A stretch of DNA of 64,000 nt, taken from the NCBI RefSeq assembly GCF_051020955.1, contig NW_027476714.1, positions 1-64,000 on the forward strand. The letters run 5' to 3'. The DNA comes from Megalopta genalis (taxonomy: Eukaryota; Arthropoda; Insecta; Hymenoptera; Halictidae). The position numbers and the translations under genes are program-made. Below, one piece after another: positions 50,501 to 60,830 of this stretch; positions within the stretch are counted from its first letter, which is position 1; every line of letters begins with the position of its first letter. Under the pieces are notes generated by a model. That model worked only from the letters and a program-made list of their open reading frames with translations. It had not been told where the DNA came from and did not search any database.

Positions 50501-53500
50501 GTCGCATGGATTTGATGCTAAGCCTTCTATTTCGCATTGATTTGAAGCTAAATCATGTGTTTCGCTTGGATTTGAAGCTAACTCGTTCGTTTCGCATGCA
50601 GTTGATGCTAAATCATGTATATCACAAGTATTTGAAGCTAAACCATTTGTTTCGCATTGATTTGAAGCTGAATCATGTGTTTCGCTTGGATTTGAAGCTA
50701 ACTCGTTTGTTTCGCATGCAGTTGAAGCTAAATCATGTATATCAAAGGTATTTGAAGCTAAGCCATTTGTTTCGCATGGTTTGAAGGTAAATCTTCTACT
50801 TCCCTTTGATTTGAAGATAAATCATGTGTTACGCTTGGATTTGAAGATCACTCGTTTGTTTCGCCTGCATTTGAAGCTATATCACTTATATCGCAAGTAT
50901 ACGAAGCTAAATAATTTGTGTCGCATGGATTTGATGCTAAGCCTTCTATTTCGCATTGATTTGAAGCTAAATCATGTGTTTCGCTTGGAATTGAAGCTAA
51001 CTCGTTTGTTTCGCATGCAGTTGAAGCTAAATCATGTATATCAAAGGAATTTGAAGTTAAGCCATTTGTTTCGCATGGATTCGGAGGTAAATCTTCTACT
51101 TCGCATTGATTTGAAGTTAAATCATGAGTTACGCTTGGATTTAAAGCTCACTCGCTTGTTTCGCCTGCTTTTGAAGCTTTATCACTTATATCGCAAGTAT
51201 AAGAAGCTAAATAATTTGTGTTGCATGGATTTGATGCTAAGCCTTCTACTTCGCATTGATTTGAAGCTAAATCATGTGTTTCGCTTGGATTTGAAGCTAA
51301 CTCGTTTGTTTCCCATGCAGCTGAAGCTAAATCATGTATATCACAAGTATTTGAAGCTAAACCATTTGTTTCGCATGGATTTGAATGTAAATCTGCTACT
51401 TCCCATTGAATTGAAGTTAAATCATGTGTTACGCTTGGATTTGAAGATCACTCGTTTGTTTCACCTTCATTTGAAGCTATATCACTTATATCGCAAGTAT
51501 ACGAAGCTAAATAATTTGTGTCGCATGGATTTGATGCTAATCCTTCTACTTCGCATTGATTTGAAGCTAAATCATGTGTTTCGCTTGGATTTGAAGCTAA
51601 CTCGTTTGTTTCCCATGCAGCTGAAGCTAAATCATGTATATCACAAGTATTTGAAGCTAAACCATTTGTTTCGCATGGATTTGAAGGTAAATCTTCTACT
51701 TCCCATTGATTTGAAGTTAAATCATGTGTTACGCTTGGATTTGAAGATCACTCGTTTGTTTCGCCTGCATTTGAAGCTTTATCACTTATATCGCAAGTAT
51801 AAGAAGCTAAATAATTTGTGTTGCATGGATTTGATGCTAAGCCTTCTACTTCGCATTGATTTGAAGCTAAATCATGTGTTTCGCTTGGATTTGAAGCTAA
51901 CTCGTTTGATTCGCATGCAGCTGAAGCTAAATCGTGTATATCACAAGTATTTCAAGCTAAACCATTTGTTTCGCATGGATTTGAAGGTAAATCTTCTACT
52001 TCGCATTGATTTGAAGCTAAATCATGTATTTCGCTTGGATTTGAAGCTAACTGGTTTGTTTCGCATGCAGCTGAAGCTAAATCATGTTTATCACAAGAAT
52101 TTGAAGCTAAATAATTTGTGTCGCATGGATTTGATGCTAAGCCTTCTATTTCGCATAGGTTTGAAGCTCAATCATGTGTTACGCTTGGATTTGAAGCTAA
52201 CTCGTTTGTTTCGCATGCATTTGAAGCTTTATCACTTATATCGCAAGTATAAGAAGCTAAATAATTTGTGTTGCATGGATTTGATGCTAAGCCTTCTACT
52301 TCGCATTGATTTGAAGCTAAATCATGTGTTTCGCTTGGATTGGAAGCTAACACGTTTGTTTCGCATGCAGTTGAAGCTAAATCATGTTTATCACAAGTAT
52401 TTGAAGCTAAACCATTTGTTTCGCATGGATTTGAAGGTAAATCTTCTACTTCCCATTGATTTGAAGTTAAATCATGTGTTACGCTTGGATTTAAAGCTCA
52501 CTCGTTTGTTTCGCCTGCATTTGAAGCTTTATCACTTATATCGCAAGTATAAGAAGCTAAATAATTTGTGTTGCATGGATTTGATGCTGAGCCTTCTACT
52601 TCGCATTAATTTGAAGCTAAATCATGTGTTTCGCTTGGATTTGAAGCTAACTCGTTTGTTTCGCATTCAGCTGAAGCTAAATCATGTATATCACAAGTAT
52701 TTGAAGCTAAAACGTTTGTTTCGCATGGATTTGATGGTAAATCTGCTACTTCCCATTGATTTGAAGTCAAATCATGTGTTACAATTGGATTTAAAGCTCA
52801 CTCGTTTGTTTCGCCTGCATTTGAAGCTTTATCACTTATATCGCAAGTATAAGAAGCTAAATAATTTGTGTTGCATGGATTTGATGCTAAGCCTTCTACT
52901 TCGCATTAATTTGAAGCTAAATCATGTGTTTCGCTTGGATTTGAAGCTAACTCGTCTGTTTCGCATTCAGCTGAAGCTAAATCATGTATATCATAAGTAT
53001 TTGAAGCTAAACCATTTGTTTCGCATGGATTTGAATGTAAATATTCTACTTCGTATTGATTTGAAGTCAAATCATGTGTTACGCTTGGATTTTAAGCTCA
53101 CTCGTTTGTTTCGCCTGCATTTGAAGCTTTGTCACTTATATCGCAAGTATAAGAAGCTAAATAATTTGTGTTGCATGGATTTGATGCTAAGCCTTGTATT
53201 TCGCATTGATTTGAAGTTAAATCACGTGTTTCGCTTGGATTTGAAGCTAACTCGTTTGTTTCGTATGCAGCTGAAGCTAAATCATGTATATCACAAGTAT
53301 TTGAAGCTAAACCATTTGTTTCGCATGGATATGAAGGTAAATCTTCTACTTCGCATTGATTTGAAGCTAAATCATGTATTTCGCTTGGATTTGAAGCTAA
53401 CACGTTTGTTTCGCATGCAGCTGAAGCTAAATCATGTATATCACAAGTATTTGGAGCTAAACCATTTGTTTCGCATGGATTTGAAGGTAAATCTTCTACT

Positions 53501-55260
53501 TCGCATTGATTTGAAGTTAAATCATGTGTTACGCTTGGATTTAAAGCTCACTCGTTTGTTTCACCTGCATTCGAAGCTTTATCACTTATATCGCAAGTAT
53601 AAGAAGCTAAATAATTTGTGTTGCATGGATTTGATGCTAAGCCTTCTATTTCGCATTGATTTGAAGCTAAATCACGTGTTTCGCTTGGATTTGAAGCTAA
53701 CTCGTTTGTTTCGCATGCAGCTGAAGCTAAATCATGTATATCACAAGTATTTGAAGCTAAGCCATTTGTTTCGCATGGATTTGAAGGTAAATCTTCTACT
53801 TCGCATTGATTTGAAGCTAAATTATGTATTTCGCTTGGACTTGAAGCTAACTCGTTTGTTTCGCATGCTGTTGAAGCTAAATCATGTATATCACAAGTAT
53901 TTGAAGCTAAACCATTTGTTTCGCATGGATTTGAAGGTAAATCTTCTACTTCGCATTGATTTGAAGTTAAATCATGTGTTCCGCTTGGATTTAAAGCTCA
54001 CTCGTTTGTTTCGCCTGCATTTGAAGCTTTATCACTTATATCGCAAGTATAAGACGCTAAATAATTTGTGTTGCATGGATTTGATGCTAAGACTTCTACT
54101 TCGCATTGATTTGAAGCTAAATCATGTGTTGTGCTTGGATTTGAAGCTAACTCGTTTGTTTCCCATGCAGCTGAAGCTAAATCTTGTATATCACAAGTAT
54201 TTGAAGCTAAGCCATTTGTTTCGCATGGATTTGAAGGTAAATCTTCTACTTCGCATTGATTTGAAGCTAAATCATGTGTTACGCTTGGATTTAAAGCTCA
54301 CTCGTTTGTTTCACCTGCATTCGAAGCTTTATCACTTATATCGCAAGTATAAGAAACTAAATAATTTGTGTTGCATGGATTTGATGCTAAGCCTTCTACT
54401 TCGCATTCATTTGAAGCTAAATCATGTGTTTCGCTTGGATTTGAAGCTAACTCGTTTGTTTCGCATTCAGCTGAAGCTAAATCATGTATATCACAAGTAT
54501 TTGAAGCTAAACCATTTGTTTCGCATGGATTTGAAGGTAAATCTTCTACTTCGCATTGATTTGAAGTTAAATCATGTGTTCCGCTTGGATTTAAAGATCA
54601 CTCGTTTGTTTCGCATGCAGCTGAAGCTAAATCATGTATATCACAAGTATTTGAAGCTAAGCCATTTGTTTCGCATGGATTTGAAGGTAAATCTTCTACT
54701 TCCCATAGATTTGAAGTTAAATCATGTGTTACGCTTGGATTTGAAGATCACTCGTTTGTTTCACCTGCATTTGAAGCTATATCATTTATATCGCAAGTAT
54801 ACGAAGCTAAATAAATTGTGGCGCATGGATTTGATGCTAAGCCTTCTATTTCGCATTGATTTGAAGCTCAATCATGTGTTACGCTTGGATTTAAAGCTCA
54901 CTCGTTTGTTTCGCCTGCATTTGAAGCTATATCACTTATATCGCAAGTATACGAAGCTAAATAATTTGTGTAGCATGGATTTGATGCTAAGCCTACTATT
55001 TCGCATTGATTTGAAGCTAAATCATGTGTTTCGCTTGGATTTGAAGCTAACTCGTTTGTTTCGCATGCAGTTGAAGCTAAATCATGTATATCACAAGTAT
55101 TTGAAGCTAAACCAGTTGTTTCGCATGGATTTGAAGGTAAATCTTCTACTTCGCATTGATTTGAAGCTAAATCATGTGTTTCGCTTGGATTGGAAGCTAA
55201 CTCGTTTGTTTCGCATGCAGTTGAAGCTAAATCATGTTTATCACAAGTATTTGAAGCTAA

Positions 55261-56180
55261 ACCATTTGTTTCGCATGGATTTGAAGGTAAATCTTCTACT
55301 TCGCATTGATTTGAAGTTAAATCATGTGTTACGCTTGGATTTAAAGCTCACTCGTTTGTTTCGCCTGCATTTGAAGCTTTATCACTTATATCGCAAGTAT
55401 AAGACGCTAAATAATTTGTGTTGCATGAATTTGATGCTAAGACTTCTACTTCGCATTGATTTGAAGCTAAATCATGTGTTTCGCTTGGATTGGAAGCTAA
55501 CTCGTTTGTTTCGCATGCAGTTGAAGCTAAATCATGTTTATCACAAGTATTTGAAGCTAAACCATTTGTTTCGCATGGATTTGAAGGTAAATCTTCTACT
55601 TCCTATTGATTTGAAGTTAAATCATGTGTTACGCTTGGATTTAAAGCTCACTCGTTTGTTTCGCCTGCATTTGAAGCTTTATCACTTATATCGCAAGTAT
55701 AAGAAGCTAAATAATTTGTGTTGCATGGATTTGATGCTAAGCCTTCTACTTCGCATTAATTTGAAGCTAAATCATGTGTTTCGCTTGGATTTGAAGCTAA
55801 CTCGTTTGTTTCGCATTCAGCTGAAGCTAAATCATGTATATCACAAGTATTTGAAGCTAAACCATTTGTTTCGCATGGATTTGAATGTAAATCTTCTACT
55901 TCGTATTGATTTGAAGTCAAATCATGTGTTACGCTTGGATTTTAAGCTCACTCGTTTGTTTCGCCTGCATTTGAAGCTTTGTCACTTATATCGCAAGTAT
56001 AAGAAGCTAAATAATTTGTGTTGCATGGATTTGATGCTAAGCCTTCTATTTCGCATTGATTTGAAGCTAAATCACGTGTTTCGCTTGGATTTGAAGCTAA
56101 CTCGTTTGTTTCGCATGCAGCTGAAGCTAAATCATGTATATCACAAGTATTTGAAGCTAAACCATTTGTTTCGCATGGAT
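55261..56180 (+). repeat. First copy of a 1,200-bp-spaced duplication (partner 56461-57380)
   Basis: 920 bp align at an offset of exactly 1200 (four HORs) with about six substitutions by eye. Shared rarities: GTATAAGACGC, TTGCATGAATTTG, GCTAAGACTTC, GCATTAATTTG and TTCGTATTGATTTGAAGTC. Part of the same variant string also occurs at about 53041-53460. Confidence 0.87.
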
Positions 56181-56460
56181 ATGAAGGTAAATCTTCTACT
56201 TCGCATTGATTTGAAGCTAAATCATGTATTTCGCTTGGATTTCAAGCTAACACGTTTGTTTCGCATGCAGCTGAAGCTAAATCATGTATATCACAAGTAT
56301 TTGGAGCTAAACCATTTGTTTCGCATGGATTTGAAGGTAAATCTTCTACTTCCCATTGATTTGAAGCTAAATCATGTGTTTCGCTTGGATTTGAAGCTAA
56401 CTCGTTTGTTTCGCATTCAGCTGAAGATAAATCATGTATATCACAAGTATTTGAAGCTAA

Positions 56461-57380
56461 ACCATTTGTTTCGCATGGATTTGAAGGTAAATCTTCTACT
56501 TCGCATTGATTTGAAGTTAAATCATGTGTTACGCTTGGATTTAAAGCTCACTCGTTTGTTTCGCCTGCATTTGAAGCTTTATCACTTATATCGCAAGTAT
56601 AAGACGCTAAATAATTTGTGTTGCATGAATTTGATGCTAAGACTTCTACTTCGCATTGATTTGAAGCTAAATCATGTGTTTCGCTTGGATTGGAAGCTAA
56701 CTCGTTTGTTTCGCATGCAGTTGAAGCTAAATCATGTTTATCACAAGTATTTGAAGCTAAACCATTTGTATCGCATGGATTTGAAGGTAAATCTTCTACT
56801 TCCCATTGATTTGAAGTTAAATCATGTGTTACGCTTGGATTTGAAGCTCACTCGTTTGTTTCGCCTGCATTTGAAGCTTTATCACTTATATCGCAAGTAT
56901 AAGAAGCTAAATAATTTGTGTTGCATGGATTTGATGCTAAGCCTTCTACTTCGCATTAATTTGAAGCTAAATCATGTGTTTCGCTTGGATTTGAAGCTAA
57001 CTCGTTTGTTTCGCATTCAGCTGAAGCTAAATCATGTATATCACAAGTATTTGAAGCTAAACCATTTGTTTCGCATGGATTTGAATGTAAATCTTCTACT
57101 TCGTATTGATTTGAAGTCAAATCATGTGTTACGCTTGGATTTTAAGCTCACTCATTTGTTTCGCCTGCATTTGAAGCTTTATCACTTATATCGCAAGTAT
57201 AAGAAACTAAATAATTTGTGTTGCATGGATTTGATGCTAAGCCTTCTATTTCGCATTGATTTGAAGCTAAATCACGTGTTTCGCTTGGATTTGAAGCTAA
57301 CTCGTTTGTTTCGCATGCAGCTGAAGCTAAATCATGTATATCACAAGTATTTGAAGCTAAACCATTTGTTTCGCATGGAT
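56461..57380 (+). repeat. Second copy of a 1,200-bp-spaced duplication (partner 55261-56180)
   Basis: It is collinear with the first copy. Private changes include TTTGTATCGCATGG near 56767 and CTCACTCATTTG near 57147. It diverges at about 57380, where it takes the CTTCCCATTG form of unit 6. Confidence 0.87.
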
Positions 57381-58049
57381 TTGAAGGTAAATCTTCTACT
57401 TCCCATTGATTTGAAGTTAAATCATGTGTTACGCTTGGATTTGAAGATCACTCGTTTGTTTCGCCTGCATTTGAAGCTTTATCACTTATATCGCAAGTAT
57501 AAGAAGCTAAATAATTTGTGTTGCATGGATTTGATGCTAAGCCTTCTACTTCGCATTGATTTGAAGCTAAATCATGTGTTTTGCTTGGATTTGAAGCTAA
57601 CTCGTTTGATTCGCATGCAGCTGAAGCTAAATCGTGTATATCACAAGTATTTGAAGCTAAACCATTTGTTTCGCATGGATTTGAAGGTAAATCTTCTACT
57701 TCGCATTGATTTGAAGCTAAATCATGTATTTCGCTTGGATTTGCAGCTAACTCGTTTGTTTCGCATGCAGCTGAAGCTAAATCATGTATATCACAAGAAT
57801 TTGAAGCTAAATAATTTGTGTCGCATGGATTTGATGCTAAGCCTTCTATTTCGCATAGGTTTGAAGCTCAATCATGTGTTACGCTTGGATTTGAAGCTAA
57901 CTCGTTTGTTTCGCATGCATTTGAAGCTTTATCACATATATCGCAAGTATAAGAAGCTAAATAATTTGTGTTGCATGGATTTGATGCTAAGCCTTCTATT
58001 TCGCATTGATTTGAAGCTAAATCATGTGTTTCGCTTGGATTTGAAGCTA

Positions 58050-58480
58050 ACGCGTTTGTTTCGCATGCAGCTGAAGCTAAATCATGTATATCACAAGTGT
58101 TTGAAGCTAAACCATTTGTTTCGCATGGATTTGAAGGTAAATCTTCTACTTCCCATTGATTTGAAGTTAAATCAAGTGTTACGCTTGGATTTGAAGATCA
58201 CTCGTATGTTTCACCTGCATTTGAAGCTATATCAGTTATATCGCAAGTAAATGAAGCTAAATAATTTGTGTTGCATGGATTTGATGCTAAGCCTTCTACT
58301 TCGCATTGATTTGAAGCTAAATCATGTGTTTCGCTTGGATTTGAAGCTAACTCGTTTGTTTCGCATGCAGTTGAAGCTAAATCATGTATATCACAAGTAT
58401 TTGAAGCTAAGCCATTTGTTTCGCATGGATTTGAAGGTAAATCTTCTACTTCGCATTGATTTGAAGCTAAATCATGTATT
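58050..58480 (+). repeat. First copy of an 870-bp-spaced duplication (partner 58920-59350)
   Basis: The segments align at an offset of exactly 870 (29 units) and share ACAAGTGTTTGAAGC and the ATCAGTTATATCGC then GCAAGTAAATGAAGC string. The latter contains the TAA that ends the long plus frames at 58250 and 59120. One noted difference is CTCGTATGTTTCACC against CTCGTTTGTTTCACC. Confidence 0.85.
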
Positions 58481-58919
58481 TCGCTTGGATTTGAAGCTAA
58501 CTCGTTTGTTTCGCATGCAGCTGAAGCTAAATCATGTATATCACAAGTATTTGAAGCTAAACCATTTGTTTCGCATGGATTTGAAGTTAAATCACGTGTT
58601 ACGCTTGGATTCGAAGATCACTCGTTTGTTTCGTCTGCATTTGAAGCTATATCAATTATATCGCAAGTATACGAAGCTAAATAATGTGTGTCGCATGGAT
58701 TTGAAGCTAAGCCTTCTATTTCGCATTGATTTGAAGCTAAATCATGTGTTTCACTTGGATTTGAAGCTATCTCGTTTGTTTCGCATGCAGTTGAAACTAA
58801 ATCATGTATATCACAAGTATTTGAAGCTAAACCATTTGTTTCGCATGGATTTGAAGGTAAATGTTCTACTTCGCATTGATTTGAAGCTAAATCATGTATT
58901 TCGCTTGGATTTGAAGCTA

Positions 58920-59350
58920 ACTCGTTTGTTTCGCATGCAGCTGAAGCTAAATCATGTATATCACAAGTGTTTGAAGCTAAACCATTTGTTTCGCATGGAT
59001 TTGAAGGTAAATCTTCTACTTCCCATTGATTTGAAGTTAAATCAAGTGTTACGCTTGGATTTGAAGATCACTCGTTTGTTTCACCTGCATTTGAAGCTAT
59101 ATCAGTTATATCGCAAGTAAATGAAGCTAAATAATTTGTGTTGCATGGATTTGATGCTAAGCCTTCTACTTCGCATTGATTTGAAGCTAAATCATGTGTT
59201 TCGCTTGGATTTGAAGCTAACTCGTTTGTTTCGCATGCAGTTGAAGCTAAATCATGTATATCACAAGTATTTGAAGCTAAGCCATTTGTTTCGCATGGAT
59301 TTGAAGGTAAATCTTCTACTTCGCATTGATTTGAAGCTAAATTATGTATT
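58920..59350 (+). repeat. Second copy of an 870-bp-spaced duplication (partner 58050-58480)
   Basis: Same stop-bearing GCAAGTAAATGAAGC unit. Downstream this copy instead matches 53701-53980 at an offset of 5520 (ATTATGTATTTCGC, GGACTTGAAGC, CATGCTGTTGAAG), so the junction is a mosaic of two sources. Confidence 0.83.
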
Positions 59351-60830
59351 TCGCTTGGACTTGAAGCTAACTCGTTTGTTTCGCATGCTGTTGAAGCTAA
59401 ATCATGTATATCACAAGTATTTGAAGCTAAACCATTTGTTTCGCATGGATTTGAAGGTAAATCTTCTACTTCGCATTGATTTGAAGTTAAATCATGTGTT
59501 ACGCTTGGATTTAAAGCTCACTCGTTTGTTTCACCTGCATTCGAAGCTATATCACTTATATCGCAATTATAAGAAACTAAATAATTTGTGTTGCATGGAT
59601 TTGATGCTAAGCCTTCTACTTCGCATTCATTTGAAGCTAAATCATGTGTTTCGCTTGGATTTGAAGCTAACTCGTTTGTTTCGCATGCAGTTGAAGCTAA
59701 ATCATGTATATCACAAGTATTTGAAGCTAAGCCATTTGTTTCGCATGGATTTGAAGGTAAATCTTCTACTTCGCATTGATTTGAAGCTAAATCATGTATT
59801 TCGCTTGGACTTGAAGCTAACTCGTTTGTTTCGCATGCAGCTGAAGCTAAATCATGTATATCACAAGTATTTGAAGCTAAATAATTTGTGTCGCATGGAT
59901 TTGATGCTAAGCCTTCTATTTCGCATTGATTTGTAGCTAAATCATGTGTATCGCTTGGATTTGAAGCTAGCTCGTTTGTTTCGCATGCATTTGAAGCTTT
60001 ATCACTTATATCGCAAGTATACGAAGCTAAATAATTTGTGTCGCATGGATTTGATGCTAAGCCTTCTATTTCGCATTGATTTGAAGCTAAATCATGTGTT
60101 TCGCTTGGATTTGAAGCTAACTCGTTTGTTTCGCATGCAGTTGAAGCTAAATCATGTATATCACAAGTATTTGAAGCTAAACCATTTGTTTCGCATGGAT
60201 TTGAAGGTAAATCTTCTACTTCGCATTGATTTGAAGTTAAATCATGTGTTACGCTTGAATTTAAAGCTCACTCGTTTGTTTCACCTGCATTTGAAGTTTT
60301 ATCACTTATATCGCAAGTATAAGAAACTAAATAACTTGTGTTGCATGGATTTGATGCTAAGCCTTCTATTTCGCATTGATTTGAAGCTAAATCATGTGTT
60401 TCGCTTGGATTTGAAGCTAACTCGTTTGTTTCGCATGCAGTTGAAGCTAAATCATGTATATCACATGTATTTGAAGCTAAGCCATTTGTTTCGCATGGAT
60501 TTGAAGGTAAATCTTCTACTTCGCATTGATTTGAAGCTAAATCATGTATTTCGCTTGGACTTGAAGCTAACTCGTTTGTTTCGCATGCAGCTGAAGCTAT
60601 ATCACTTATATCGCAAGTATACGAAGCTAAATATTTTGTGTAGCATGGATTTGATGCTAAGCCTTATATTTCGCATTGATTTGAAGCTAAATCATGTGTT
60701 TCGCTTGGATTTTAAGCTAACTTGTTTGTTTCGCATGCAGTTGAAGCTAAATCATGTATATCACAAGTATTTCAAGCTAAACCATTTGATTCGCATGGAT
60801 TTGAAGGTAAATCTTCTACCTCGCATTGAT

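Larger units (their letters stand above)
41690..50800 (+). repeat. Nine copies of a 29-bp unit 6 lacking one A
   Basis: CGCATGGTTTGAAGG (norm CGCATGGATTTGAAGG) occurs near 41697, 43317, 43886, 44755, 45953, 46522, 47541, 49160 and 50778. Each is followed by ACTTCCCTTTGATTTG. Spacings are 1620, 569, 869, 1198, 569, 1019, 1619 and 1618 bp, that is, near multiples of 30 less a base or two. One deletion event has spread by segment copying. Each copy ends the open plus frame with the stop in ATGGTTTGA. Confidence 0.88.
39000..50899 (+). repeat. Satellite block D, homogenised around a 1-bp deletion variant
   Basis: Block-specific variants: unit 4 ending ATATCAAAGG, unit 5 as GAAGCTAAGCC or GAAGTTAAGCC, unit 3 ending TTTCCCATG, unit 1 as GCTAATCCTTCTAC, unit 10 preceded by CGCAATTATAAG, and unit 6 as ATTCGAAGG or ATTCGGAGG. 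From 41.7 kb onward the shortened unit CGCATGGTTTGAAGG recurs nine times. Many HORs here are contracted at unit 5 to unit 2 (GCATTGATTTGAAGC followed by unit 2 sequence). Confidence 0.75.
50781..58250 (+). other. 2,489-codon open frame in the satellite, probably not a gene
   Basis: This is the longest open frame. It encodes about 249 tandem copies of a 10-residue motif close to DLKLNHVFRL, with positions 2 and 4 nearly always Leu, alternating basic residues, and a 100-residue super-period. There is no signal peptide, no recognised domain and no non-repeat terminus. The frame opens with TTG directly after a stop and runs on through the same unit types found everywhere else. It closes at a TAA made by one T-to-A change in GCAAGTAAATG. 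I see no promoter, splice signal or bias that separates it from broken neighbouring frames. The likeliest explanation is a 3n-periodic satellite with a stop-free consensus. The alternative, a giant repeat-protein exon, would need transcript or peptide evidence. Confidence 0.3.
50900..60830 (+). repeat. Satellite block E
   Basis: Typical variants: unit 1 ending GCATTAATTTG, unit 4 as CATTCAGCTG, unit 4 as CATGTTTATCAC, unit 2 as GATTGGAAGC, unit 7 as ATCATGTATTTCGC and unit 10 as GTATAAGACGC. This block is the least damaged in the open frame: no frame-breaking indel survives between 50781 and 58250. Exact 300-bp phase is kept for long stretches; for example 51919-52250 recurs at 57619-57950, an offset of exactly 5700 (19 HORs). 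Confidence 0.75.

Noticed and set aside
54368..54559. Short second-frame plus peptides of the FEAKPFVSHG type (also 59588-59779)
   Set aside because: This is the alternative open frame of the same units, overlapping the longer one, with no start context or distinct sequence.
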